Shown piece by piece: positions 25,322 through 35,847 of a stretch of DNA of 64,000 nucleotides. The stretch is from an uncultured Ruminococcus sp. Lineage in GTDB: Bacteria > Bacillota > Clostridia > Oscillospirales > Acutalibacteraceae. A program made the translations under genes and the position numbers. How positions within the stretch are numbered: position 1 is the first letter of the stretch; each line of letters opens with the position of its first letter. A model generated the notes under the pieces. The model saw only the letters and a list, made by a program, of their open reading frames with translations, did not search any database and was not told the DNA's origin. The DNA lies in NCBI GenBank assembly GCA_902778175.1, contig CACYWT010000001.1, positions 1 to 64,000 on the forward strand. The letters run 5' to 3'.

Positions 25322-25350
25322 TTTTCAGATAAGATTTTATATGATATACT
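25322..25350 (+). promoter_or_regulatory. Promoter of the flavin reductase-like gene
   Basis: -35-like TTTTCA (25322-25327), 17-base spacer, -10 TATACT (25345-25350), 33 bases before the ATG. The -35 box is weak, which would suit an activated promoter. Confidence 0.55.
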
Positions 25351-25382
25351 TTCTACAGAATAATTTATACGGAGGTTTTATT

Positions 25383-25889
25383 ATGAGCTTTATTAATGTT
25401 GATCCAAAGACATTGGAGAATAATTTCTTCAAATCCATTGACAAGGACTGGATGCTGATAACAGCCGGCAACAGCGAAAAATACAATACAATGACTGCAA
25501 GCTGGGGCGGCATCGGTATTCTCTGGAACAAAAATGTCAGCTTTGCTTTTATCCGCGATTCACGTTATACTCTTGAATTTATTGATAATAATGATTATTA
25601 TACCCTTTCATTCTTCGGCGGCAATTACAGAAAGGAACTGACATTCTGCGGAAGAAATTCAGGCAGGAATGTTGACAAGATCAAAGAAACAGGGCTCACT
25701 CCTGTTTTTGACAGTGAGGCTCCTTATTTTGAGGAAGCTGAGCTTGTTCTTGTCTGCCGCAAGCTTTTCAAGCAGAAGATGGCTCCGGAAAGCTTTATTG
25801 ATAAGGATATTCTTGAAAAAAATTATGCAGATAACGACTGGCACGAGTTTTTTGTCGGTGAAATAGTCGCTGCATTAAAGAAGGCATAA
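25383..25889 (+). CDS. Flavin reductase-like FMN-binding protein
   Basis: A 168-residue protein of the flavin reductase-like (flavoredoxin) fold. MTASWGGIGILWNKNVSFAF and the FGGNYRKELTFCGRNSG stretch match the FMN-binding pattern of small Clostridium proteins of this family. It probably moves electrons through bound FMN in the cytoplasm; partners are unknown. GGAGG precedes the ATG at 25383, which is the start I chose. It overlaps nothing and is followed one base later by the dehydrogenase gene, so the two are co-transcribed. Confidence 0.82.
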   Translation: MSFINVDPKTLENNFFKSIDKDWMLITAGNSEKYNTMTASWGGIGILWNKNVSFAFIRDSRYTLEFIDNNDYYTLSFFGGNYRKELTFCGRNSGRNVDKIKETGLTPVFDSEAPYFEEAELVLVCRKLFKQKMAPESFIDKDILEKNYADNDWHEFFVGEIVAALKKA

Positions 25890-25890
25890 T

Positions 25891-26622
25891 ATGCATACTG
25901 TACTCATAACAGGCGCATCAAGAGGTATCGGCGCGGAAACAGCAAGACAGTTTGCCTTGAACGGATATCGGGTGCTGATAAATTATTGTCATTCCAAAGA
26001 AAAAGCCGAATCACTGCTTGATGAGTTAAGACAAATTACTGACGCTGATATTTTCCGTGCAGATGTTTCCGATCCTGTTCAGGTCAAAGAAATGTTTGCG
26101 TTGATCGAAGCTGAATACGGCGGAGCGGATATTCTTGTAAATAATGCAGGGATTGCGCAGACAAAGCTTTTTACCGATATTACTGATGATGACTGGAACA
26201 AAATGGTTTCAGTCAATCTGAGCAGTGTATTCTATTGCTGCCGCTCGGCTCTTCCCTTTATGATAAGAAAAAAATACGGTAGGATAATAAATATATCCTC
26301 TATGTGGGGACAGGTCGGCGGATCCTGCGAGGTGCATTATTCCGCAGTAAAGGCAGGTATTATCGGTCTGACAAAGGCTCTTGCGCAGGAAGAGGGGCCG
26401 AGCGGCATCACAGTAAACTGTATCGCTCCCGGTGTTATACGGACAGATATGACCGCCTGCTATTCCGAAGATGATATGAAGGCTCTGACTGATGAAACGC
26501 CCACCGGAACGACAGGCTCTCCTGCTGATATAGCGAGAACCGTTTTATTCCTTGCAGATGAAAAAGCCTCGTTTATTACAGGTCAGGTTTTCGGAATAAA
26601 CGGAGGATTTGTAATAACCTGA
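25891..26622 (+). CDS. Short-chain dehydrogenase/reductase (FabG-like; possible EF-P 5-aminopentanone reductase)
   Basis: A 243-residue SDR enzyme. The cofactor motif TGASRGIG (7-14), NNAG (about 86) and the catalytic Ser-Tyr-Lys set (ISSMWG, then YSAVK) are all in place, and the C-terminal INGGF is typical. NADP use is suggested by the basic residues around the loop. Clostridial proteins with the SSMWGQVGG version of the motif are often annotated as reductases of 5-aminopentanoylated elongation factor P. A fatty-acid FabG role is the alternative, but no other fab gene is nearby. Confidence 0.82.
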   Translation: MHTVLITGASRGIGAETARQFALNGYRVLINYCHSKEKAESLLDELRQITDADIFRADVSDPVQVKEMFALIEAEYGGADILVNNAGIAQTKLFTDITDDDWNKMVSVNLSSVFYCCRSALPFMIRKKYGRIINISSMWGQVGGSCEVHYSAVKAGIIGLTKALAQEEGPSGITVNCIAPGVIRTDMTACYSEDDMKALTDETPTGTTGSPADIARTVLFLADEKASFITGQVFGINGGFVIT

Positions 26623-26633
26623 TAAAAAAATAC

Positions 26634-26662
26634 AGCGCTTACGGAATTGATCTGTAAGCGCT
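26634..26662. terminator. Bidirectional terminator between SDR gene and hisE
   Basis: AGCGCTTAC / GTAAGCGCT, a perfect 9-bp stem with an 11-base loop, has an A-run before and a T-run after. It ends both the plus-strand pair and the minus-strand his operon. Confidence 0.88.
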
Positions 26663-26667
26663 TGTTT

Positions 26668-27000
26668 TTATGAATTTTTATCTACCTGATGAAATGTTTT
26701 GAGATTGCCGGTCTTCTGACTTCTTTTTGCAAGCTCTGCCATTACCTCGTCAACAGTGATACCCTGCTGAGCCATCATTACAAAAAGATGATAGATAAGA
26801 TCGGATATTTCGAGTACAGTTTCTTTATTGTCACCGTTTTTGGCAGCAATAATTGTTTCGCTGCATTCCTCACCGACTTTTTTGAGGATCTTGTCCAGAC
26901 CCTTTTCAAAGAGATAACAGGTATATGAACCCTGCTGTTTTTCTTCCTTGCGGCTTATTATAGTTTCGTAGAGAGCATAAAGCTCATTCTGATTCTCCAT
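26668..27000 (-). CDS. hisE: Phosphoribosyl-ATP diphosphatase
   Basis: A 110-residue all-helical MazG-like enzyme that removes pyrophosphate from phosphoribosyl-ATP, step two of histidine synthesis. The motifs [14 protein letters not shown] and [12 protein letters not shown] carry the metal-binding acidic residues. I chose the ATG at 27000. The gene overlaps hisI by 17 bases and is separate from it, whereas many bacteria fuse hisI and hisE. It is the last gene of the operon. Confidence 0.93.
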   Translation of the reverse strand: MENQNELYALYETIISRKEEKQQGSYTCYLFEKGLDKILKKVGEECSETIIAAKNGDNKETVLEISDLIYHLFVMMAQQGITVDEVMAELAKRSQKTGNLKTFHQVDKNS

Positions 27001-27337
27001 TATGATATTCCTCCCATATGTTATTGAAAAAGCATGAATGACTGCCTGTATGACAAGCGGCACCGGTCTGATCAACTATTACGAGGAGCGTATCCTTGTC
27101 GCAGTCGCCCTTGATATCTATTACCTTCTGCAAATGACCAGATGTAGCTCCCTTATTCCACAGTTCCTGTCTTGAACGGCTGTAAAACCATGTATAGCCT
27201 GTTTCAAATGTCTTTTGCATAGATTCACGGTTCATATATGCAAGCATAAGTACCTGACCGGTAGAGCGTTCCTGAACGATCGCAGGAAGCAGATCGGCTT
27301 TTTTGAAGTAATCCTCTATAAAATCAAACTTTGCCAT
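26984..27337 (-). CDS. hisI: Phosphoribosyl-AMP cyclohydrolase
   Basis: A protein of about 117 residues that opens the adenine ring of phosphoribosyl-AMP, step three of histidine synthesis. The metal-binding Cys motifs [20 protein letters not shown] and the DCDKD stretch are present, as is [13 protein letters not shown]. The ATG at 27337 overlaps the hisA stop as TGATG, a common coupling arrangement. A TTG at 27340 is an alternative one codon earlier. Confidence 0.94.
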   Translation of the reverse strand: MAKFDFIEDYFKKADLLPAIVQERSTGQVLMLAYMNRESMQKTFETGYTWFYSRSRQELWNKGATSGHLQKVIDIKGDCDKDTLLVIVDQTGAACHTGSHSCFFNNIWEEYHNGESE

Positions 27338-28083
27338 CAAAGATTTGCTCCTTTTCCGTTATGCTTTGCGGCGTGGGCTACTTCCATAGCCTGAGCAAGA
27401 TCAAGATTGCCGCTGTATATTGCTTTTCCGCAGATAGCTCCGTAAATATCAAGATCGGTGAGATTGATTATATCTTTCAGACTGGATACACCGCCGGACG
27501 CTATGATATTACAGCTTACGGAAGATTTCAGTTCATCAAGCATAGTAAGATTGGGACCGCTGAGCATACCATCTCTGGAAATATCTGTAAAAATAATATA
27601 TTTTACGCCGATATCCTCCATCTGCTTTGCAAGATCAATATAATTGACCTCGGAAGTATCTGTCCAGCCGTCAGCGGAAACAAAACCGTTTTTGGCGTCA
27701 ATTCCGACTGCGATCTTGTCCTGATATTTATTTACTGCCTCACGGACAAAATCGGGGTCATTTATCGCAGATGTTCCAAGAATGATCCGGTCTATACCGT
27801 TTTTAAGATAAAATTCAACAGAATCCATAGAACGGATGCCGCCGCCGACTTCGATCTTGATGTCACAGTTTTTTCTTACGGAAAGAATCGCATCAGAATT
27901 GATTCTTTTACCGTCCTTTGCTCCGTCAAGATCAACCATATGCATGAATTTTGCTCCGGCTTCTTCAAAGCTTTTTGCTGTATCAATAATACTGTCTGCT
28001 ACTTTATAAGCAGTAGAATAATCGCCCTTCATAAGACGAACACAATTTCCGTCAATTATATCAATTGCAGGTAAAATCAACAT
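27337..28083 (-). CDS. hisA: HisA isomerase (ProFAR isomerase)
   Basis: A 248-residue TIM-barrel protein that opens the ribose of ProFAR to PRFAR, step four of histidine synthesis. The N-terminal [14 protein letters not shown] and the phosphate-binding SGGVSSL and GGGIR loops are typical; the catalytic Asp pair is in PAID and FTDISRDG. I chose the ATG at 28083, which gives the family-standard start. It follows hisB with 47 bases. No hisF or hisH gene stands next to it. Confidence 0.94.
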   Translation of the reverse strand: MLILPAIDIIDGNCVRLMKGDYSTAYKVADSIIDTAKSFEEAGAKFMHMVDLDGAKDGKRINSDAILSVRKNCDIKIEVGGGIRSMDSVEFYLKNGIDRIILGTSAINDPDFVREAVNKYQDKIAVGIDAKNGFVSADGWTDTSEVNYIDLAKQMEDIGVKYIIFTDISRDGMLSGPNLTMLDELKSSVSCNIIASGGVSSLKDIINLTDLDIYGAICGKAIYSGNLDLAQAMEVAHAAKHNGKGANL

Positions 28084-28130
28084 ATATATCAACCTTTCCA
28101 AATTACAGATATGTTTTTGTTATCATAATA

Positions 28131-28709
28131 TCATAAAACGCCTTTTGTGGAAAGAGGTTTGCCTGTATCCGTTACGGAAACGGCACTTCTCAGAGAATGT
28201 CCCAAAGCCTTATACAGTGCCTCGGCAATATGATGTGAATTCTTTCCGTAAAGCGATTTCAGATGCAGTGTAATGCCTGCATTGAATGCAAACGCTCTCA
28301 TAAATTCCTCTGTCATGCAGCTGTCATAGCTGCCAATCTTTTCCTGAGGAAACTCTGCATCAAATACTAAAAAGGGTCTTCCGCTTATGTCCAGGGAACA
28401 AAAGCCGAGAGCCTCATCCATAGGTACATAGAAGGAACCAAAGCGGGCAATTCCGCTTTTATCTCCGAGTGCCTGTGAAAATGCTTTCCCAAGTACGATA
28501 CCCGTATCTTCTACGGTATGATGGCAGTCTACTTCAAGATCACCATTAGTTTCAACCAATAATCCGAATCCGCCGTGAACGGCAAATGCTGTCAGCATAT
28601 GATTGAAAAAACCAATGCCGGTATTGATCTGTACTTCCCCTCCGTCGAGATCAAGCTCAACAGAAATACGGGTCTCTTTTGTTTCTCTTTTAACAGAAGC
28701 TTTTCGCAA
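28131..28709 (-). CDS. hisB: Imidazoleglycerol-phosphate dehydratase
   Basis: A 192-residue manganese enzyme that dehydrates IGP to imidazole acetol phosphate. Metal-binding DCHHTVEDTGI and the second NSHHIAEALYKALGH motif are complete. The start appears to be a TTG at 28709, with AGGGG 8 bases upstream; no ATG or GTG fits. A promoter with an operator-like repeat lies directly upstream (28738-28766). It is the single-domain form without the phosphatase domain. Confidence 0.95.
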   Translation of the reverse strand: MRKASVKRETKETRISVELDLDGGEVQINTGIGFFNHMLTAFAVHGGFGLLVETNGDLEVDCHHTVEDTGIVLGKAFSQALGDKSGIARFGSFYVPMDEALGFCSLDISGRPFLVFDAEFPQEKIGSYDSCMTEEFMRAFAFNAGITLHLKSLYGKNSHHIAEALYKALGHSLRSAVSVTDTGKPLSTKGVL

Positions 28710-28737
28710 TGGTATCGCCCCTTTCTGTATTGCAACA

Positions 28738-28766
28738 AGTATAGAACATTTTCTGTTCTTTGTAAA
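28738..28766 (-). promoter_or_regulatory. Internal his promoter with operator-like repeat
   Basis: On the minus strand, -35 TTTACA (28761-28766), 17-base spacer, -10 TATACT (28738-28743). In the spacer AGAACA and TGTTCT (28743-28748 and 28754-28759) form an inverted repeat, the classic place for a repressor. It lies between hisC and hisB and would let hisBAIE be transcribed apart from hisZGDC. Confidence 0.6.
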
Positions 28767-28820
28767 TACATAATAACAAAAACTTAATTTTTTTTGGAAA
28801 AATTACACACTGTCTATTTT

Positions 28821-29906
28821 TCAGCGATTTCTTTTTAGTATGTTTTGGATAATGTATTTTTCAAAATTAACGAGTAATTCAGTATTTTCCTGCTCAGAAC
28901 CTGCCGTAATGCGCAAAGCGGAATACTTTCCGAACAAGCGCACAGCAATACTGTTTTCAAGCAGAAACTCATAAATGTCCTTTGCTTTTTCCGTTTCTAC
29001 AAAAACAAAATTTGCACAGGGTTCATATATAACAAACGGAAGCTGATAACTGTCAATGAGCTTTTTCAGCCCTGAATACAATTCCTTTGTCTGTATTCTG
29101 ATCTTTTCCGTTCTGCCCTTCAGCATATCCTTATGTTTAAAAATAACTGTCCCTATCTTCTGGGAAATCGTATTTACATTATATGGCGATTTGACTGAAC
29201 GCAATGCCCTCGTGATCGTTTTATTTGCAACTGCAAAGCCAAGACGGATTGAAGCAGAACCAACAGCCTTTGATGCTGTTTTCAGGACAATAAGATTATC
29301 ATGATCCTGAGCTTCTTTCAGAATGGACTGATCCCAGAAATCCATATATGCCTCATCAAGTATAACAAGACAATCCCCTGCCTCTGTAACGAGTTTTCTT
29401 GCATCTTCCGCTTTGATCCCACAGCCGGTCGGATTGCAGGGGTTTGAAAAGATCACCATATCTGCTTTGTTTTCTTTTATAAAGGAAATAAGATCGTCAA
29501 CATTAATATTTAGCTGATCGTTCTTCTGAAATGTAAGTATTTCATTTTCCGATAGGAAAGAATAAAATGCATACATTGAGAAATCCGGGTCGGTAACGAC
29601 TACACGGCTTCCGCGTTCAAGCAGGGCTGAGGCAATAAGGTAAAGGACTTCATCTGAGCCGTTGGTTGCTGTAATATGCTCAGGATCGATACCGTAATAA
29701 TCAGAAAAAGATATGATCAGTTCCTTTGCCGCAGGATCCGGATATCTGTTGAAATCCACTGAGTCAATAATATCTTTTATCTCACTGCGGATATTGTCGG
29801 GAAGATCAAAGAAAGATTCATTAGCGTCAAGTCTTATCTTATATGTACCGCTTATAGGTTCATATGGTTCAAGTTCCTTGACCTTTTTTACTAATTCATA
29901 AGACAT
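28821..29906 (-). CDS. hisC: Histidinol-phosphate aminotransferase
   Basis: A 361-residue class I PLP aminotransferase. The conserved IRLDANES start, the NGSDEVL turn, NPCNPTG, the Asp in LVILDEAYMDF and the Schiff-base lysine in LKTASKAVG are all present. It converts imidazole acetol phosphate to histidinol phosphate, and may also serve other aromatic amino acids. It lies 30 bases after hisD. A 111-base gap with a promoter separates it from hisB. Confidence 0.94.
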   Translation of the reverse strand: MSYELVKKVKELEPYEPISGTYKIRLDANESFFDLPDNIRSEIKDIIDSVDFNRYPDPAAKELIISFSDYYGIDPEHITATNGSDEVLYLIASALLERGSRVVVTDPDFSMYAFYSFLSENEILTFQKNDQLNINVDDLISFIKENKADMVIFSNPCNPTGCGIKAEDARKLVTEAGDCLVILDEAYMDFWDQSILKEAQDHDNLIVLKTASKAVGSASIRLGFAVANKTITRALRSVKSPYNVNTISQKIGTVIFKHKDMLKGRTEKIRIQTKELYSGLKKLIDSYQLPFVIYEPCANFVFVETEKAKDIYEFLLENSIAVRLFGKYSALRITAGSEQENTELLVNFEKYIIQNILKRNR

Positions 29907-29936
29907 ATTATTACTCCTTTGAATATCAGGAAAGTT

Positions 29937-31223
29937 TTATTCAAAGCGGACAATGATTGAATTTGCGTGTGCAGTCAGACCTTCCGTATCAGCGAAACGG
30001 ACAATATCGTCCTTATCTGCTCTGAGTGCTGATTCTGTATAATAAATAAAGCTTGATTTCTTGATAAAGCTGTCAACCGAAAGCGGAGAGAAAAATCTTG
30101 CCGTTCCGCTGGTGGGAAGAACATGGTTCGGACCTGCAAAATAATCACCGAGAGGCTCGGGGGAATAATGACCGAGGAATACAGATCCGGCATTGTCAAG
30201 CCTGCCGATATATTCCATCGGATTTTCGCAGCATACCTCAAGGTGTTCGGGCGCAAGACCGTTAGCCATCTCTACTGCCTTATCCATATCCTCACATACG
30301 ATTATAGCGCCGAAATTGGTAAGGGATTCGTCAATGATCTCTTTTCTTGAAAGCTGAGCCATCTGACGTTCAAGCTCGGATTTTGTTTCTTCTGCAAGCT
30401 TTTTTGAAGTTGTGACAAGAATCGCAGAAGCAAGCTTGTCATGCTCCGCCTGTGACATAAGATCGGCGGCAAGGAATTTAGGATCAGCAGTTTCATCTGC
30501 AAGAACAAGTATCTCGCTGGGACCTGCTATCATATCTATATCTACCGTACCGTATACAAGCTTTTTTGCAGCTGCAACGAATATATTGCCGGGTCCGACG
30601 ATCTTATCGACCTTAGGTACAGTTTCTGTTCCGTATGCAAGAGCAGCAACAGCCTGCGCGCCGCCCATGAGGAAAACTCTGTCCACACCGGCGATCTTTG
30701 CCGCTGCCATTATATCGGGATTCGGCTTTCCGTTTTTGAGAGGAGGAGTTGCCATTATTATCTCCTTGACTCCTGCTATCTTTGCCGGAATGACATTCAT
30801 AAGAACAGATGACGGATATGCAGCAGTACCGCCGGGAACATAAACGCCGACTTTTTCAAGTCCTCTGATACGCTGTCCAAGGATCACACCGTTTTCTTTC
30901 GTCGTGAGCCAGCTCTGCTGAAGCTGCCTTTTGTGGAAATCACGGATATTAGCTGCTGCTTTTTCAAGCGTAGCGATAAACTGCGGATCGCAGTCATTTA
31001 TAGCTTTTTCTGTTTCCTCCTTGGAAACTTCAAAAAATTCAGGAGCTTTTCCGTCAAATTTGATCGTATATTCCTTTACAGCTTTATCGCCGTTTTTGCG
31101 GACATTATCAATAATATCCGATACTATAGCAGTAACATTGCGGTCGGTGTCACTGCTTCTCTCACGAACCATTGAAAGGTAATCATACTCTGCTTTGCCG
31201 TCTGCAAATACAGTTCTAATCAT
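29937..31223 (-). CDS. hisD: Histidinol dehydrogenase
   Basis: A 428-residue zinc and NAD enzyme that performs the last two steps of histidine synthesis. The motifs VGPGNIFVAAAKK, DMIAGPSEILVLAD and the EHLEVC stretch belong to the active site, with GPNHVLPTSGTAR close to the C-terminus. Its ATG overlaps the hisG stop by 4 bases, so the two are coupled. Length is normal. Confidence 0.96.
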   Translation of the reverse strand: MIRTVFADGKAEYDYLSMVRERSSDTDRNVTAIVSDIIDNVRKNGDKAVKEYTIKFDGKAPEFFEVSKEETEKAINDCDPQFIATLEKAAANIRDFHKRQLQQSWLTTKENGVILGQRIRGLEKVGVYVPGGTAAYPSSVLMNVIPAKIAGVKEIIMATPPLKNGKPNPDIMAAAKIAGVDRVFLMGGAQAVAALAYGTETVPKVDKIVGPGNIFVAAAKKLVYGTVDIDMIAGPSEILVLADETADPKFLAADLMSQAEHDKLASAILVTTSKKLAEETKSELERQMAQLSRKEIIDESLTNFGAIIVCEDMDKAVEMANGLAPEHLEVCCENPMEYIGRLDNAGSVFLGHYSPEPLGDYFAGPNHVLPTSGTARFFSPLSVDSFIKKSSFIYYTESALRADKDDIVRFADTEGLTAHANSIIVRFE

Positions 31224-31861
31224 TTCATTTTCTTCCTTTCTGTTTCCATTTTATCCGCAAGCTCTTCTATTTCTGCTTTTCTGAGTTTAAGGCTTGCGGT
31301 ATTTGCGATCAGTCTTGCTGATATCGGAGCAACATTATCTTCGATGATAACAAGACCGTTTTCTTTGAGTGTTGATCCGGTTTCTACAATATCAACTATC
31401 GCATCTGAAAGACCGAGAAGCGGCGCAAGCTCTACAGAGCCTTCGATCTTTATAATACGGATATCCATACCCTTTCCTTCAAAAAAGCTTCGGGTAACAT
31501 TCGGGTATTTTGTAGCGATCGTTCTTGCTTCATAGCCGGAGAAAAAATCAAGTCCTGCTTTTCCCGCAAGAGCAAAACGGCATTTTCCGAATCCGAGATC
31601 AAGTATTTCATAAAAGCTTCTGCCGTTTTCCATAATAGTATCCTTGCCGACAACGCCGAGATCACATACTCCGTTTTCAACATAAGTGATCACATCTGCT
31701 GCCTTTGCAAGAACTACTTCTATATTTGCTCCGCCTATCGGGAGAATAAGCTTTCTTCCCTTTTCTCTTACGGCTGTACAGTCAAATCCGGCTGCTTCGA
31801 GAAGCTTTATCGTATCTTTTTCAAGTCTGCCCTTTGTAAGTGCAATTCTTAAAGGTTTCAT
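31220..31861 (-). CDS. hisG: ATP phosphoribosyltransferase, short form
   Basis: A 213-residue short HisG that attaches PRPP to ATP, the first step of histidine synthesis. It has the catalytic domain only and lacks the C-terminal regulatory domain of the long form, so it needs HisZ, which is encoded one base upstream. Motifs IALTKGRL near the N-terminus and DIVETGSTLKENGL for the PRPP site are clear. Confidence 0.95.
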   Translation of the reverse strand: MKPLRIALTKGRLEKDTIKLLEAAGFDCTAVREKGRKLILPIGGANIEVVLAKAADVITYVENGVCDLGVVGKDTIMENGRSFYEILDLGFGKCRFALAGKAGLDFFSGYEARTIATKYPNVTRSFFEGKGMDIRIIKIEGSVELAPLLGLSDAIVDIVETGSTLKENGLVIIEDNVAPISARLIANTASLKLRKAEIEELADKMETERKKMK

Positions 31862-31862
31862 A

Positions 31863-33062
31863 TTATACTCCTGTATTTATCGTCTTTATTTCCTCACCGA
31901 CAATTGCCAGCTTTTTTATTCCTTTATATCTTGCGTATTCCATCGCTTCATCAAGCGTTTCAAAAACGCTGTTCTCACCGAGAATATTTGCTTCGGAAAG
32001 CGCAGATGTATATTTGATAGCTTCTATCTCAAAGCCTTCCTCACTGTGAACAAGAACATCTGCTGTTTTCTTCTCCGGAATATTCCCTCTTTTCAGCATT
32101 ACTGCAGCAAGAGCGTCAACATTGATGCCAAAACCGACAGCGGCTGCAGGAGCATCAAAATTATCAAGAAGATTATCATATCTTCCGCCGATGAGTACAG
32201 GCTCGCCCGAACCCATGACATATCCGCTGAATACGATATCACTATAATAATCGTTACGCTGGACAAGACCAAGATCAATGATGATCCTTTCTCCGAGTCC
32301 GAGCTTTGAAAGATCATTATATATCTCACGGATATATTCAAGTCTGCTGAGCGCAGCTTCATCATCACAAAGCTGATAAGCCTGATCGAGTACTTCTATA
32401 CCGCCGAAAAGTCTGGGAAGTCTGCGGATAAGCGCGACCGCCGGCGTCTGCTCAAGTGAATCAAGTACAGTATTCAGCGCGGAATAATTCTTTGATTCAA
32501 TAAAGCTGCGTATTTCCTCACGGGATTCATCACTCACAGGCAGCGCGCCTGCCAATATACGGAAAAATGCGGCATTGCCAAGCTCTATTCGGAAATCAGG
32601 CACACATTTTGAAAGAGCATCAATAGCTGTTGTTATTACTTCGATATCTGCTCTTTTTCCTTTTGCACCGATAAGCTCTATACCTGCCTGCATAACCTCG
32701 TTGCTTCTGCCTGTCAGACCGGGATTATAGCGATATACACGCTGGTTGTAGTAAAGGCGGATAGGATGTCGCTCGTGCATCAGTCTGGTTGCGACCATTC
32801 TTGCGATAGGCAAAGTGGAATCCGGACGGACAACCATTAGACGTCCTTTTGAATCACTCATCTTAAACATATATTCCATCGGTATACCGGATTTTTCCTC
32901 AGAAAAGAGATCATAAAACTCTATTCCGGGTGTGAGGACCTCATGGAATCCTCTTGAGGAAAAAACATTTCCTAAAAGCGTAGAAACAGTCCGGTTTGCA
33001 AGACACTCCTCGAATAAAAGATCTTTTGTTCCTTCGGGAGTGATTTTTGAATAATCCTTCAT
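31863..33062 (-). CDS. hisZ: ATP phosphoribosyltransferase regulatory subunit
   Basis: A 399-residue paralogue of histidyl-tRNA synthetase lacking the anticodon-binding domain and full catalytic set. It retains the GTKDLLFEE start, the MRPDSTLPIAR-like motif 2 region (MVVRPDSTLPIARMVATR) and YYNQRVYRY. It assembles with short HisG into a hetero-octamer and carries histidine feedback inhibition. It is the first gene of the his operon. One base separates it from hisG. Confidence 0.95.
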   Translation of the reverse strand: MKDYSKITPEGTKDLLFEECLANRTVSTLLGNVFSSRGFHEVLTPGIEFYDLFSEEKSGIPMEYMFKMSDSKGRLMVVRPDSTLPIARMVATRLMHERHPIRLYYNQRVYRYNPGLTGRSNEVMQAGIELIGAKGKRADIEVITTAIDALSKCVPDFRIELGNAAFFRILAGALPVSDESREEIRSFIESKNYSALNTVLDSLEQTPAVALIRRLPRLFGGIEVLDQAYQLCDDEAALSRLEYIREIYNDLSKLGLGERIIIDLGLVQRNDYYSDIVFSGYVMGSGEPVLIGGRYDNLLDNFDAPAAAVGFGINVDALAAVMLKRGNIPEKKTADVLVHSEEGFEIEAIKYTSALSEANILGENSVFETLDEAMEYARYKGIKKLAIVGEEIKTINTGV

Positions 33063-33090
33063 TTAGCTGTACCTCATTATCTGAATCTTT

Positions 33091-33159
33091 ACTTTACTAA
33101 GGTAAAGTGGTAATATAATAATATGATAATATACTATCATATAAATATATTCTTGTCAA
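33091..33159 (-). promoter_or_regulatory. his operon promoter and candidate operator
   Basis: On the minus strand, -35 TTGACA (33154-33159), 17-base spacer, -10 TAGTAT (33131-33136). Downstream of the start lies ACTTTAC TAAG GTAAAGT (33091-33108), a perfect 7-bp inverted repeat and the likely operator. A TrpR-like HisR/YerC repressor would fit a Firmicute his operon, but this is inference. Confidence 0.75.
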
Positions 33160-33650
33160 GCTTTGCGCAGAAAAAATGTCTTCCCTGTCATCTGCGCGGC
33201 GAAAACTGATGTTTATTATTTTATCATATAAAATGCATATTTTCAAGCAAATATGAAATGTATTATCCTATCGAGTCAATTTTAATCTTTTGTATTAATA
33301 TCGTATCATATCAGGTAACAAAATTTTACGAACAACCAAGTAATTCCACAAAGTTCCGAAAAATACCAATTTAACATAATTCATTCCAATTTTAAAGCTG
33401 TTTTTTAAAATAGTACAGAAATATCATTTTTAATAAAAAAAATTTGTAAAAATCTTAAAAAATCACTTGTATTTAGTATGATAATGTGGTAATATTAATA
33501 TAAAGGAAATTGCTTTTGTAATATTATCATTACCGCCGTGATTAATTATCTTAAGATTTTGATATTTTTACACATTTTTTAACCGTAATAATCATCAAAA
33601 AATTGCGGTGATTTTTAAGCAAAATATACAAAAGAAAGGAGGTATAACGA
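33160..33650. other. AT-rich gene-free stretch upstream of the XRE gene
   Basis: No coding region or RNA family is recognised. The part nearest the his operon is its upstream promoter zone. Around 33488-33530 a near-perfect repeat TGGTAATATTA / TAATATTATCA is spaced by about 20 bases and could be an operator for the XRE gene. The leader ends with AAAGGAGG before the ATG at 33651. Confidence 0.45.
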
Positions 33651-34031
33651 ATGTTCTGGGAAAGATTTTATGGTCTGTGTCAGCGAGTAGGAAAGAAACC
33701 CAACCCCGTAGGAAAAGAAATCGGATTATCTTCAGGAATAATCAGTAAATGGAAAGCAGGTGGCATACCAAACGGCGAAACTTTAATGAAACTTTCAAAG
33801 TATTTCAATGTTTCTGTTGACTATCTCCTTGGTATCAGCCCTCAGGTTGAAATCAAAGAGAATTTTCTCAAACCGATTTATACCGATACCGATCTGAAAA
33901 GACAGATCCTTGATGATCTTGATTGTCTGAACAGCGTCGGTCTTGCTTATTTAGCGGAATACTCTGATTATTTAATCACCAGACTTAAATACCAGAGAGA
34001 AGATCTGGCAAACGAAATAAATAATAAATAA
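33651..34031 (+). CDS. XRE-family transcriptional regulator
   Basis: A 126-residue protein with an N-terminal helix-turn-helix domain of the Cro/CI (XRE) type, about residues 5-62: GKEIGLSSGIISKWKAGGIPNGETLMKLSKYFNVSVDYLLG. The C-terminal half is helical and may form dimers. It has a strong AGGAGG site and sits alone between the his operon promoter and the groEL terminator. Targets are unknown; self-regulation through the AT-rich repeat upstream is possible. Confidence 0.82.
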   Translation: MFWERFYGLCQRVGKKPNPVGKEIGLSSGIISKWKAGGIPNGETLMKLSKYFNVSVDYLLGISPQVEIKENFLKPIYTDTDLKRQILDDLDCLNSVGLAYLAEYSDYLITRLKYQREDLANEINNK

Positions 34032-34130
34032 TATTTGTACATTAAAACGATCATAAATATGCTTGAAATGTTTTATACGCTTGTTCTGTATCTGCGGAGC
34101 AGGCGTTATTTATATTACATCATATAATAA

Positions 34131-34159
34131 GGGGAGCTGCTTTTCTATGACAGCTCCCC
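34131..34159. terminator. Bidirectional terminator, XRE gene and groEL
   Basis: GGGGAGCTG / CAGCTCCCC is a perfect 9-bp stem with an 11-base loop, followed on the plus strand by ATTTTTG and on the minus strand by TTATTAT. It lies between converging genes. Confidence 0.85.
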
Positions 34160-34189
34160 ATTTTTGAAATTATTCTTTTGTATTTTTTA

Positions 34190-35824
<1,635 letters not shown>

Positions 35825-35847
35825 TTACCTCCGTTATTAAAATGCTA

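Noticed and set aside
28743-28759. LexA (SOS) box at AGAACATTTTCTGTTCT
   Set aside because: Firmicute LexA boxes have GAAC and GTTC separated by four bases; here seven bases separate them and the gene downstream is biosynthetic.
33063-33650. T-box or attenuator leader for the his operon
   Set aside because: The leader of hisZ is short (about 60 bases), lacks the T-box core and any run of His codons; operator-type control fits better.
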